The notes: generated from the letters alone by a model not told the origin. Shown: positions 15,306-24,515, numbered from the stretch's first letter. The stretch: 27,809 nt of DNA from JALZAH01 sp051000755 (GCA_051000755.1 JBPCNZ010000064.1:1-27809); one strand, 5' to 3'. Translations and numbers: made by a program.

Positions 15306-15343
15306 CGTCGCTGCTGGTCTGGCCCGCCGATGTCCGGCGACGG

Positions 15344-18300
15344 TCAGGGATCGCTCTCCAGGGGCCCGGGATGGCGCCCGGTCACGTTGCCGTGGCGGTG
15401 ACGGGTCTCGCTCAGGGCCTGCTCGCGAACCCAGCGCAGCACCTCCCGGGCCGGGTGGCCCACCACCGGGGTGGCGTCGACCCCCAAGCCGGCGTCGTGG
15501 GCGGCCAGGAGCAGGGCATGGCCCGTCGTGCCGAGAAGGCGGACCTTGTCGGCCGAGACGAGCGCCAGCCGCGACGCCAGCATCGCCTCGTCCTCGACGG
15601 TGACCGCCGCCCCCGCCCGGCGCCAGGTCGGCGACGACACGCTGACGGCCACACCCACCGCCCTGGCCGCGGCCAACGCCAGGCCGACCTCCTCATCGGT
15701 GGCATCGCCGGCGGCCCGCAGCACCACCGCCCGTAGGGGCCGGTAGCGCAACACGTTGGCCTCGGCGATAACCCACTCGGGTCGGACGGGAGCAGGTCCT
15801 GGCGCCACAGCCGGCTCACGGCCGACTCGAACTCCTCGGCGGTGCCGGCCAAGGAGGCGGTCCAACGCCCGAGGCTGGCCACATAGTTCGGTCCCCCGGC
15901 CTTGGACCCGGGCCCGATGACGGAGCGCTTCCAGCCACCGAACGGCTGCCGGCCGACGATGGCCCCCGTGATGTGGCGGTTGACGTAGAGGTTGCCGGCC
16001 TCGACCGATTCCCGCCAGTGCCGGATCTCGGCGGGGTCGAGGGACTGCAGGCCGGCCGTGAGGCCGTAGGGGGGTTGGTTCTGCCAGGCGATGGCCTGAT
16101 CCAGGTCGGCGGCCCGCATCATCCCGAGCACCGGCCCGAAGCACTCGGTCAGGTGGAACGACGATCCGGGGCGAACGCCGAGCTTGACCCCGGGCGACCA
16201 CAGGTGGGGGTTGTCGCCCACCTGAGCCGGCTCGACCAGCCACGTCTCGCCGGGCTGGAGGCGGTGCAGGGCGTCAGCCAGGGGCCCGGTCGGCGGCCGG
16301 ATCAGGGGCCCCATGACCGAGCGGAGGTCCCATCCGGGCCCGAGGCGGAGGCTGCGGACGGCGTCGACCAGCTGCCGGTGGAACCGGGCGTCGTCGTAGA
16401 CCGACGCCTCCAGGATGGCCAGGCTGGCAGCCGAGCACTTCTGGCCGGCATGGCCGAAGGGACCTGACGATGTCGGCGACGGCACCGTCGAGGTCGGCGG
16501 CCGCCGTCACCACGATGGCGTTCTTGCCACTGGTCTCGGCGTGCAGGGCCAGGTCCGGTCGCCAGCCGAGGAACATCCGGGCCGTGTCCCACGCCCCGGT
16601 GAGGATCACCGCGTCGACGCCGGGGTGCGTGATCAGGCGCCGGCCCGCAGGGCCGTCGGCCGTGGGGAGGAACTGCAGGAGGTCCTGGGGGATGCCGGCG
16701 GTGACGCCGCCCGCCGGTATGGCCAGGGGAAAGTTCCACGGTGGCACCACGACCACCGTGCCGTGGGGAGTGAAGCGGGCGCCGTCGCCTTCGAGGGCCT
16801 CGAGGTCCCGGATGCTCCGACGCCTGTCGTCGAGGGACCGGGCCCGCCACTGCTCGCCGGCGGCCGCGGCGGCGACCACCGCTTCGTCCACCAGCGACTC
16901 GCCCGCCTGCAGCCACCGGTAGGCAACCTTGTCCGGATCCCCCGGGTCCCGGCCGTCGGCCCAGGTGCCGTCGGACTCGGTGCGGCCGGCGACAACCGCA
17001 GGGACCACGTCGATGCCGTGGGCCACGAGTGGCCCCAGCTGGGCCGCCACCCAGGTGCGGTTGACGCCGACCGCCACGTCGGTGTCGGGCTCGTTGGCAA
17101 ACGGTGGGTCCGGGCACTCGGGTGCGGAGCCCCGTGCTTGCTCCGGGCGAGTCCGATCCTGGGTCCGGCGGGTGGCGGCGAACAAGGCGGCGCGGTCACC
17201 GACGGTGGTGCGGAACCGATCCCGTTCCCGGTCCCACGTCTCCGTGCCCGGCTGGAGTGAGAACTGATGGCGCAGGAAGTTCTCCGGGCCGGTGTTCTCG
17301 TCGAAACGGCGCACCAGGTAAGCGATGACCGACTCGCTGTCGGCTCGGCGGGCGATGGGTGCGTAGAGCAGGAGGCCGCCAGCCTCGTCGCCCACCGACG
17401 CCGCCATAGACGGCGCCATGCCCTCGAGCATCTCCATCTCGACCATGCCCGACAGGCCCCGCTCAGCGCTGACCGTCAATGCCCACGCCGCTTCGAAGAG
17501 GTTGTTGGTCCCGACCCCGACTCGCAACGAACCGACATTGGCCGGGTCGACCACGACGTCGAGCATCCGCTTGTAGTTGGCGTCGACCTCGGCCTTGGTG
17601 GCGAAGGCGGCCTGAGTCCAGCCCGACAACTCGGCCTCGACCCGCTCCATGGCCAGGTTGGCGCCCTTCACGATCCTCACCTTCACCGCGCCGCCGTGGC
17701 GCCGATGCCGGTCCCTGGCCCACGCGGCCAGATCCACGAGGGCCGGATACGAGTCGGGGATGTAGGCCTGCAGGACGATGCCGGCGCCCAGACCGGAGTA
17801 GCGGTCCTCGCTCAGCACACGCTTGAAGACGGCGACGGTCAGGTCGAGATCGCGGTACTCCTCCATGTCGAGGTTGACGAACTTGGGGGGTTGGTGCCGA
17901 AGGGCTCGTCGTAGAGGCGACGCAGCCGCTCCCCCACCCGGTCCACCTCGTGATCGAAGGCGACGATGTTGAGCTGAGAGCAGACCGAGGAGACCTTCAC
18001 CGACACGTAGTCGACGTCGGCGCGGCCCAGCAGGGCCACCACCGCGTCGAGACGGCGTTCAGCTTCGTCATCACCCAGAACTGCCTCGCCCAGCAGGTTG
18101 ATGTTGAGACGGATCCCTTCGCCTCGGCGCCGGGCGACATGGCAGGCGAAGGGCCGGGGATCAGCGTCGATCACGAAATCGGCCAGCTCGGAGCGGACCC
18201 GCACCTGGACCAGTGGCATGACGAGGCGCGGGAAGCGGGACGCGACCGTCGCCCCCAACCGGAGGAGCGTCCGGTCGAGGGACCCCGGGAAGTGTGGCGC

Positions 18301-18544
18301 CCGGCCGCCCCCGGCCAGCGTCTCGAAGTGGCGAGCGGGCCCGACGCGGATCGCGGATGCGAAGCACCTCGTCGGTCAGGGCCAGCACGAACGCCAAGCC
18401 ATCCTCGTCGTCGAGGAGGCGGGCGATGCGGCGGCCCTGGGCCCGTTCGCGCCGGCGCCTCCGTCGGGCCGCGTCCCTCAGCAGCCGCTCGGCCAGCAAC
18501 TCGGTCCGACGGATGAGGTCGCCGTCGCGTGTCCGGTCCGTCAT
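15344..18544 (-). pseudogene. putA: bifunctional proline dehydrogenase / delta-1-pyrroline-5-carboxylate dehydrogenase, broken
   Basis: The reading starts at ATG 18544 (GGAGAGG upstream) and ends at TGA 15344, about 1,065 codons in five pieces. The proline dehydrogenase part shows NINLLGEAVLG, DYVSVKVSSV, VRIVKGANLAME and YLVRRFDENT. The P5C dehydrogenase part shows VPPWNFPLAIPAGG, ETSGKNAIVV, the catalytic Cys in GHAGQKCSAAS, and ECFGPVLGM. Frame changes are needed near 18337-18342, 17885-17890 (C run), 16458-16464 and 15793. In addition PAGGVTA runs straight into GIPQDLLQFLP near 16697: about 30 residues expected there (the GN-x-V-x-LKPA block) are missing in frame. The frameshifts alone could be sequencing errors, but this loss could not be. 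Confidence 0.85.
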
Positions 18545-18675
18545 CCGATCCTCTCCGCCCCAGCATCTGGCGCGTGGCCCGTGCGGGCCCAATCGTGGCA
18601 CCGGGAGCGGCAGGGCGTCAACGGCACCGCCGGGCGCCTGCGGGGGCGCCCCGGTCCCGTGTCGCCAGGCGGGAC

Positions 18676-18681
18676 TATCAT
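18676..18681 (+). promoter_or_regulatory. -10 box TATCAT, leaderless start of the DUF1206 gene
   Basis: TATCAT, 6 nt, then GTG 18688; this fixes the start 53 codons inside the longest open frame. Confidence 0.5.
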
Positions 18682-18687
18682 GGCCGG

Positions 18688-19515
18688 GTGCGAGTGGTCG
18701 CCGGTCTTCTTCACCCGCCGCTGCCTCGGCCGGTCGCCGTGGTCGTCACCGCGGTGGCCAAGGTCGGCTTGGCCGGGCGCACGGGGTTCTACCTGGTGCT
18801 CACCGTCCTCACCGCTCGCATCGCCGCCTTCGGCGGCCGCGGGCTGCCCCAGGACAACGCCAGTGGCGCCCTGGATCTGATCGGGCGGCCGTGGATCGGT
18901 AAGGCAGCCATCGCCGCCGTCGCCTTGGGCTTTCTGTCCTTTGGCGCCGGGCGGCTCATGGCCATGGCGCGCGACCACTCGGTGAGCCGGCTGCGGCGCG
19001 CCGGCGCCGGCCTCCAAGGAGTCTTCTACCTGTTCCTGGCCTGGGTGCCGACCTCCTACCTCGCCGGGAACACCGCAGCCGGTTCGGAGGGCCAACAGCA
19101 CCGCACCGCCGATCAGATCCTGGCCTGGCCCGCAGGCCCCGAGCTCGTCGTCCTGGTCGGGGTGGTGACGATCGCCGTCTCTGTCTTCCAGGTCCGCACG
19201 GCGATATCGCGGGACTTCGCCGACGGTATGGCCGTCGCCGACGCGCCACCGGGAGTACGGCGACTCATCCACCTGGTGGGTTTCGTGGGCATCTCGGCCC
19301 GGGCCCTGGTCCTGTTCCCGGTAGGGGTCCTTCTCATCGTGGCGGGCGTCGACTCCGACGCCAGCCACGCCAGCGGACTGGACGGCGAGATGCTCGCCCT
19401 CTCCAGCTCCACGTGGGGCATCGCCGTGCTCGCTCTGGTCAGCCTGGGCCTGGCCACCTTCGCCGTCTACTCGGCCCTCGAGACCTGGTACCGCGACGTG
19501 CTGGCCGGGAGGTGA
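18688..19515 (+). CDS. DUF1206-family membrane protein
   Basis: A 275-aa protein with about six hydrophobic helices arranged as three similar helical pairs, each opening with a pattern like VGLAGRTGFYLVL, RAGAGLQGVFYLFLA or VGFVGISARALVLFPVG. That triple (x)R-G-x-(x)Y/L repeat is the DUF1206 signature. Function is unknown. The longest frame begins at 18529, but its first 53 residues are Arg/Pro-rich and unlike a membrane N-terminus. The GTG at 18688 is preceded by a well-placed -10 box. It is divergent from putA. Confidence 0.85.
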   Translation: MRVVAGLLHPPLPRPVAVVVTAVAKVGLAGRTGFYLVLTVLTARIAAFGGRGLPQDNASGALDLIGRPWIGKAAIAAVALGFLSFGAGRLMAMARDHSVSRLRRAGAGLQGVFYLFLAWVPTSYLAGNTAAGSEGQQHRTADQILAWPAGPELVVLVGVVTIAVSVFQVRTAISRDFADGMAVADAPPGVRRLIHLVGFVGISARALVLFPVGVLLIVAGVDSDASHASGLDGEMLALSSSTWGIAVLALVSLGLATFAVYSALETWYRDVLAGR

Positions 19516-19550
19516 AGGCAACGGGTGGGGCGTACGTTTTGCCCGGTACG

Positions 19551-19556
19551 TATGCT
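19551..19556 (+). promoter_or_regulatory. -10 box TATGCT for prpE
   Basis: TATGCT lies 55 nt before ATG 19612; the leader of about 48 nt contains AGGGGGAG (19595-19602), 9 nt from the ATG. No convincing -35 is seen. Confidence 0.4.
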
Positions 19557-19611
19557 GATCTGAACCGGCGCGACACGCGCTCCCGGTCGTAGCGAGGGGG
19601 AGTTGCCCGAG

Positions 19612-21492
19612 ATGACCTACGCCGATCTGTACCGGAGAAGTCTCGACGATCCGGAGAGTTTCTGGCTGGAAACGGCCCAGGCCATCGACTGGGCCGAGAC
19701 GCCGACACGTGCGCTGGACGGATCCGCAGACCCCTTCTTCCGATGGTTCCCCGACGGGCGCCTCAACACCTGTTACAACGCCCTGGACCGCCATGTCGAT
19801 GCCGGCCACGGCGCACGTACGGCGCTCATCTGGGACTCGGCGGTGACGTCCGCCAAGGCCAGCTACACCTACCGGGAGCTCACCGATGACGTGGCTCGGT
19901 TTGCCGGCGTGCTCGCCGAGCTGGGCGTGGAGGCCGGCGACCGGGTGATCGTCTACCTGCCGATGATCCCCCAAGCGGTGATCACCATGCTGGCCTGCGC
20001 CCGGCTCGGCGCCGTGCACTCCGTTGTGTTCGGCGGGTTCGCCCCCCCGGAGCTGGCGGCCCGCATCGAAGACGCCCGACCCAAGGTGGTGGTGTGTGCC
20101 TCCTGTGGGGTCGAGCCCAACCGGGTCGTCGAGTACAAACCGATCGTCGACCGAGCGATCGATCTGAGCGACCACAAGCCTGATGCCGTCGTCGTGTTCC
20201 AACGGGAGCAGGCACCGGCATCGCTCGGCGACCGTGACGTCGGCTGGAACCGGGCCATGGCGTCCGCCACCGCCGCCCCACCCGTCGATGTCGCCGCCAC
20301 CGACCCTCTGTACATCCTCTACACCTCCGGGACGACCGGGAAGCCCAAAGGGGTGGTTCGTGACAACGGCGGCCACGCCGTGGCCCTGGCCTGGTCGATG
20401 GGTGGCCTCTATGACATCGGCCCGGGTGACGTGTGGTGGTGCGCCTCCGACGTGGGATGGGTCGTCGGGCACTCCTACATCGTCTACGCCCCGCTGCTGA
20501 TCGGGGCCACCTCCATCCTCTATGAGGGCAAGCCGGTCGGGACCCCGGACGCCGGCGCCTTCTGGCGGGTGATCTCCGAGCACGGCGCCAAGTCCTTGTT
20601 CACCGCCCCCACCGCCCTGCGGGCTATCAAGAAGGTCGACCCCGAGGCCAAGGAGCGGGCCAAGTACGATCTGAGCGGGTTCGAATCGCTCTACCTGGCC
20701 GGGGAGCGCCTCGACCCCGAGACCTACCACTGGGCATCGGATGCTCTCGGAGTCCCGGTGATCGACCACTGGTGGCAGACCGAGACCGGTTGGGCCATTG
20801 CCGGCAACCCACGGGGGATCGAGGCCCTGCCGATCAAACCGGGGTCCCCCAGCGTCGCCATGCCCGGCTGGGACGTCACCGCGCTCGACACCGACGGCCG
20901 CGCCCTGCCCGCCGGCACGGAGGGGGCTATCTGCCTGAAGCTTCCTCTCCCCCCGGGATCTCTGCCGACCCTGTGGCACGACGACGAACGCTATGTCCAG
21001 TCCTACCTGTCCGAGCATCCCGGCTACTACCTGACCGGCGACGGCGGTTACGTGGACGACGACGGCTACATCTTCGTCATGGGACGCACCGACGACGTGA
21101 TCAACGTCGCCGGGCACCGGCTGTCGACCGGTTCGATGGAGGCTGTCCTAGCGGCCCACCCCGCGGTGGCGGAGTGCGCGGTGATCGGCATCAACGACAA
21201 CCTCAAGGGCCAGCTACCCCAGGGCTTCGTCGTCCTCAAGGCCGGCGTCACCGTCGAGGAGGTGCAGCTGCAGCGGGAGCTGGTGGCCGCGGTGCGCGAC
21301 CAGATCGGCGCGGTGGCCGCCTTCCGCGACGTCCGCGTCGTTGACGCCCTGCCCAAGACCCGCTCGGGCAAGATCCTTCGGCGAACCATGCGGAACATCG
21401 TCGACGGGGTCGATGCCCCGGTCCCGTCGACGATCGAGGACGCCGGGGTGCTCGACCGCCTCCGCCAGGTTCTCACCCAGCCCCCGGCCTGA
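19612..21492 (+). CDS. prpE: propionyl-CoA synthetase (propionate--CoA ligase)
   Basis: A 626-aa adenylate-forming ligase of the acetyl/propionyl-CoA synthetase group, full length. N-terminal DPESFW and the RLNTCYNALDRHV block are typical. The phosphate motif YTSGTTGKPKGVVRDNGGHA (about residue 236) with VRD-x-GGH is the PrpE form rather than Acs. DVGWVVGHSYIVYAPL, HWWQTETGW and YYLTGDGGYVDDDGY follow. The regulatory and catalytic lysine is in KTRSGKILRR. ATG 19612 is chosen for its ribosome site; a TTG 9 nt earlier sits on top of that site. The gene stands alone. It would feed propionate into the methylcitrate or methylmalonyl route. Confidence 0.95.
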   Translation: MTYADLYRRSLDDPESFWLETAQAIDWAETPTRALDGSADPFFRWFPDGRLNTCYNALDRHVDAGHGARTALIWDSAVTSAKASYTYRELTDDVARFAGVLAELGVEAGDRVIVYLPMIPQAVITMLACARLGAVHSVVFGGFAPPELAARIEDARPKVVVCASCGVEPNRVVEYKPIVDRAIDLSDHKPDAVVVFQREQAPASLGDRDVGWNRAMASATAAPPVDVAATDPLYILYTSGTTGKPKGVVRDNGGHAVALAWSMGGLYDIGPGDVWWCASDVGWVVGHSYIVYAPLLIGATSILYEGKPVGTPDAGAFWRVISEHGAKSLFTAPTALRAIKKVDPEAKERAKYDLSGFESLYLAGERLDPETYHWASDALGVPVIDHWWQTETGWAIAGNPRGIEALPIKPGSPSVAMPGWDVTALDTDGRALPAGTEGAICLKLPLPPGSLPTLWHDDERYVQSYLSEHPGYYLTGDGGYVDDDGYIFVMGRTDDVINVAGHRLSTGSMEAVLAAHPAVAECAVIGINDNLKGQLPQGFVVLKAGVTVEEVQLQRELVAAVRDQIGAVAAFRDVRVVDALPKTRSGKILRRTMRNIVDGVDAPVPSTIEDAGVLDRLRQVLTQPPA

Positions 21493-21610
21493 ACCCCCTC
21501 ATGTTCGGCCCTCCCGCCATCGCCGACGCGAACCCGGCCTTGAAGGGAGTTGAACCCGGCCGCAGCGTGTGAAAGATTGATCGATGTCGGCACGGGGGTC
21601 CGGGCGCGGC
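21493..21610. other. gene-free gap between prpE and the insertion sequence
   Basis: No gene seen. It holds a 10-bp direct repeat GAACCCGGCC at 21530-21539 and 21552-21561. No clear prpE terminator is present. Confidence 0.5.
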
Positions 21611-21630
21611 GTTTCAGAAAGGGGTCGCTC

Positions 21631-21891
21631 CTATGACACTCTCCCCCTCCCGGGCGCTGCGCCGCGTGGCGATGGGCCTGCCTGTGCGGGAACGTCGGCG
21701 GGGAGCGCCCCGGTGCTGGTCTGTCCTCCGATTTGGTAGGCGAGGACCATGGCCCTGCTGTTCTTCCAGCCGAGGGCGTGGGGACAGACGGTGCGTTGGC
21801 GGCCGTGGTAGGTGAGGCGGACGGGGCGTCGTTGGCGTAGCGCCTGTTCGAGGATGTCCCATGCCGGTGGGCGGGCGGTCGTGGTGGTCAT
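21631..21891 (-). CDS. WYL-like mini-protein encoded with the transposase, 86 aa
   Basis: The ATG overlaps the transposase stop by 4 nt (ATGA), so it is translationally coupled. Residues about 10-58 resemble part of a WYL-type ligand-binding domain: WDILEQALRQRRPVRLTYHG, then VCPHALGWKNSRAMVLAYQIGG. The C-terminal ~25 residues (PAQAGPSPRGAAPGRG) look like low-complexity read-through that ends 20 bp from the proposed element end, so the domain may be cut short. No DNA-binding part is present. WYL domains sense ligands or nucleic acids in transcription factors and defence systems; a role here is inference. It could be a passenger gene or a regulator of transposition. Confidence 0.55.
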   Translation of the reverse strand: MTTTTARPPAWDILEQALRQRRPVRLTYHGRQRTVCPHALGWKNSRAMVLAYQIGGQTSTGALPADVPAQAGPSPRGAAPGRGRVS

Positions 21892-23594
21892 CGTTTCGGG
21901 GCGTAGGCGTCGAGGCCGAAGAGGTCGTAGAGGCGTTGCTGGGTGGGATCGATCTCGGTGAGCATCCGCCGGGAGCGGGGGCGTCCCCGTTCGCCTTGGT
22001 AGAGCAGAACGGTTTCTTGGATCCCACCGAGGGTTGCGAGGAGCTCTCGCACGCTGAGGGCCATCCCGTGGCGTTCGGCCTCGCGGGCCATCAGGCGTGC
22101 GACCATCAAGGCGAGCACGCAGCAACAGACGTGCACCCGGATCTTGTGGTCGGTCCAGTGGAACATCGGCGAGAACGAGACCACCTTGGGGTCCTTCATT
22201 TGGCGGAAGTCGGCTTCGACGTGTGATTGGGAGCGGTAGCCGGCGACCACCTGGGCAATCGTCCAGTGGTCGCGGTCGGTAAAGAGGATCCGCTTGCCGA
22301 ACAGCTCTGCTTCGAGGGCGGCCCGGGCCTGGGGCTTGGTGCGCCAGGTGAGGCGCAGCTCGGCGGGGGACTCGCCGGCCAGGGTGGCCGAGATCACTCG
22401 TGACAGCCACTTCGCCTTGAGGATGTTGGCGATTTCGGCGTCGATAGCCTCGGCCGGCCGGCGGGTGTGGCCCCGGGCCAGGCGGGCCGCGAGCGCACAG
22501 AGCTGGCGGCGGGCCTTGGACAGGGTCTGGTCGAAGCCTCGGGACTGTTTGGCGTGGAGGTTGGCCGAGTGGGTGATCACCACCCGACGTTCGACGCCGA
22601 AGACCACCTTTCTCGTCTCAAACGCTGACAGGCCCGGCAATGCCTCGTCGTCGACCACGCCATAGCGCTCAGTTCGGACCGCCAGCAGATCAGGATGATC
22701 CGAGGGGGGCAGGGAGCCCACGAAATGAAGCGGCGAGCCCTCCATCAGCGCCTGGTTGTCCGCCGAGTCTTGGCCGGCGTCGTAGACCAAGGTGACCTCA
22801 CCGGTGTCGCCGGCCAGCGTGCCGAAGCGGGCGACGAGCTCTTTGACCATCTTGGGGAACTGGGTGACGTCGGGGCGGTTGCCGGCATAGGCATGCGACA
22901 CCAAGGGGATGCCGCCGTCGATCGAGACGACCAGGCCCAAGCCGACCAGGCGCAAGTCGGTGCGCTTCTGCTTGGCGTGGCCACGCTGCGCGATCGGGGC
23001 GGCCTCATTCGCCGAGTCGATGTAGGTGGCGAAGTTGGTCATGTCCAGCACCAGGCCGGAGAGATCGACTCCGAACGACTCCACCATGCCAGCCACGATC
23101 CTGCGTTCGATCTCTTGGAGCTGCGACTCGCTGATGACGTCCATGGCGTCCCAGAATCGCCGGTGGTCGAGCGCCGAGGCCGCCAGCTTCACGATCCGGT
23201 CGCCGGCGGTCGTGGTCCACCACTCCGAGAACGCGAGCTTGGAGCACGGATCAACCACCCGATTCGCCACTGCCAGGGCGATGTAGGTCCCCACCGACGC
23301 CGCGGCGTCGCCACGCCGGGCGCCGACCACGTCATCGACGATTCCGGTCACCCCGAGACGCTCCAGCACCCCCCACACACCAGCCAGGTCACCGAAGCCC
23401 AGATGGCGGGTGCGGTCCGGTTCGCCAGGCCCGTTCTTTGAGAGACGGGTAGCTATCTCCTCGGCGGAGCCCAAGTAGCGCTGGGAGACGATACGGGGCT
23501 TGCCGCTCACACGGGCCGACTCGACCAGGTAGTAGTAGGTCCGTCCGCCCTGCTTCTTCCCCACGATGGATGGCATATATAGGTAATACACCAT
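21888..23594 (-). CDS. IS1634-family (IS4 superfamily) DDE transposase
   Basis: A 568-aa transposase, full length for the family. The N-terminal block GGRTYYYLVESARVSGKPR is characteristic. The DDE residues are readable: Asp in LVLDMTNFATY (~residue 181), Asp in VTLVYDAGQDS (~270), and Glu in SHVEADFRQMK, with E-x6-K as in the YREK box of IS4-type enzymes. The start is ATG 23594 or ATG 23576 (MPSIVGKK); the second removes a short hydrophobic MVYYLY. No internal stop or frameshift, so it may be active. Confidence 0.92.
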   Translation of the reverse strand: MVYYLYMPSIVGKKQGGRTYYYLVESARVSGKPRIVSQRYLGSAEEIATRLSKNGPGEPDRTRHLGFGDLAGVWGVLERLGVTGIVDDVVGARRGDAAASVGTYIALAVANRVVDPCSKLAFSEWWTTTAGDRIVKLAASALDHRRFWDAMDVISESQLQEIERRIVAGMVESFGVDLSGLVLDMTNFATYIDSANEAAPIAQRGHAKQKRTDLRLVGLGLVVSIDGGIPLVSHAYAGNRPDVTQFPKMVKELVARFGTLAGDTGEVTLVYDAGQDSADNQALMEGSPLHFVGSLPPSDHPDLLAVRTERYGVVDDEALPGLSAFETRKVVFGVERRVVITHSANLHAKQSRGFDQTLSKARRQLCALAARLARGHTRRPAEAIDAEIANILKAKWLSRVISATLAGESPAELRLTWRTKPQARAALEAELFGKRILFTDRDHWTIAQVVAGYRSQSHVEADFRQMKDPKVVSFSPMFHWTDHKIRVHVCCCVLALMVARLMAREAERHGMALSVRELLATLGGIQETVLLYQGERGRPRSRRMLTEIDPTQQRLYDLFGLDAYAPKR

Positions 23595-23611
23595 CCAAAC
23601 ACAAAACGCGA

Positions 23612-23645
23612 GTCTCTGACCAGCACAAACGCGCTGGTCAGAGAC
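23612..23645. repeat. 13-bp perfect inverted repeat upstream of the transposase
   Basis: GTCTCTGACCAGC (23612-23624) and its exact reverse complement (23633-23645) enclose an 8-nt loop. It lies just inside the proposed right end of the insertion sequence, 18 bp before the transposase start. It could be a transposase-binding subterminal site, or a hairpin that blocks read-through transcription into the transposase gene. Confidence 0.8.
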
Positions 23646-23709
23646 CTATTTGGAAACAATCTTGCAAGACCCCGGAGACCTGCTCACAGCCGTAGCCAGG
23701 AAACTCCCG

Positions 23710-24510
23710 CTAGGGCCGGACGACGTCCCGACGACGAGATGACGCCAGGGTGAGGAAGCCACCTGCCAGCAAGAGGCCGGCCGCCAACGCCAAGTCCTCC
23801 TCGGTGCGCGATCCCGTGAATGCCAGACCAGCCGGGACCGCTCCTGCCGGGCTCGGCGCCTCAGCGCTTACTGCGGGCGCAGCAGGCGCAGACCGAGCGA
23901 CCGACACGGCGACCGGTGCGACTGGCTTGGCCGGGGTGACGGGCTTGGCCGGGGTGACGGGCGTGACGGGCATGACGGGCGTCGGATTGCATACCGTGCC
24001 CCCCGAATTGCCGACGCCGACGTTGCCGGCACCGGAGTTGGCGAGGCCGGTGTTGTCGCAACCGGAGTTGCCGTTGCCATTGTTGTCCTTACCGGAGTTG
24101 CCGTTGCCCTTGTTGCCGTTCCCGGAGTTGCCGTTGCCCTGGTTGTTGGCGCCGGAGTTACCGACCCCAATGTTGTTGATACCCGAGCTCGTGACCAGCG
24201 CCGGTATCGGGGCGGCTACCAGCGAACTGGCCTTAGACGTCGCCGCCGGGCTGCTCACGGGCGGGGCCGAGACCGAACCCGCCGAAACCGACGCCGTGCC
24301 GGCACTCGGAGAATGGCCAACGGACGCCGACGGAGTGACGCCGCTAGCAGTGGCGCGACTCATGCGGGCGGAGACCGAAGACACCTGCTGCTGCACCCGA
24401 GCGCCCACCGCGGCCTGGACAGCGGCGGGCGTCGGGATCGGGGGAGGTGTGGCAACAGCGCCGCCGTGCATCGAGGCCGCAAGTGCAAGGGTGCCAAGGA
24501 GACTGGTCAT
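23710..24510 (-). CDS. secreted repeat protein with LAFTG class E sortase sorting signal
   Basis: A 266-aa protein. The N-terminus is a hydrophobic signal-like segment (about 1-20, ending GAVA before TPPP), though basic residues are lacking. A Ser/Ala/Thr/Pro-rich stretch follows. About residues 107-175 are asparagine–glycine pentapeptide repeats (NSGNGN, NKGNGN, NSGAGN) like the NxGxGNxG repeats of mycobacterial PPE-MPTR proteins, with two Cys. Then come VTPAKP repeats. The C-terminus has LAFTG, a hydrophobic helix (LALAAGLLLAGGFLTLA) and SSRRR, the layout of a sortase substrate; LAxTG is the class E sortase signal. ATG 24510 is chosen because TATTGT lies 5 nt before it; GTG 24528 is possible. 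No sortase gene is in the window. Confidence 0.7.
   Translation of the reverse strand: MTSLLGTLALAASMHGGAVATPPPIPTPAAVQAAVGARVQQQVSSVSARMSRATASGVTPSASVGHSPSAGTASVSAGSVSAPPVSSPAATSKASSLVAAPIPALVTSSGINNIGVGNSGANNQGNGNSGNGNKGNGNSGKDNNGNGNSGCDNTGLANSGAGNVGVGNSGGTVCNPTPVMPVTPVTPAKPVTPAKPVAPVAVSVARSAPAAPAVSAEAPSPAGAVPAGLAFTGSRTEEDLALAAGLLLAGGFLTLASSRRRDVVRP
23929..24190. repeat. in-gene tandem repeats of the surface protein
   Basis: Two repeat types: GACGGGCTTGGCCGGGGT-like 18-bp units (about 23929-23975, coding VTPAKP) and 15-bp-based units built on GTTGCCGTTGCC (about 24000-24190, coding NxGxx). Both are prone to length change. Confidence 0.75.
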
Positions 24511-24515
24511 AAGGT

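Larger units (their letters stand above)
21611..23657 (-). mobile_element. IS1634-type insertion sequence with a passenger ORF
   Basis: The element carries a complete transposase and a coupled small ORF. Its ends are tentatively set by an imperfect inverted repeat: GTTTCAGAAAGGGGTCGCT reading in from 21611 and GTTTCCAAATAGGTCTCT reading in from 23657, about 14 matches with one gap. No target-site duplication flanks these points (CGCGGC versus AATCTT), so the true ends could differ by some bases or one end may be altered. The element separates prpE from the surface-protein gene. Confidence 0.55.

Noticed and set aside
18529..18687. Extended N-terminus of the DUF1206 protein
   Set aside because: The extra residues are Arg/Pro/Ala-rich, overlap the putA start on the other strand, and the GTG at 18688 has a -10 box at leaderless distance.
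21573..23663. AAGATTG and GGGAGTT as alternative inverted-repeat ends of the insertion sequence
   Set aside because: Each is only a 7-mer and about one such match is expected by chance in the compared stretches; the GTTTC...GGTC alignment is longer.
24000..24190. CRISPR array from the regular repeats
   Set aside because: The repeats are 15-bp coding units without unique spacers and stay in frame within the surface-protein gene.
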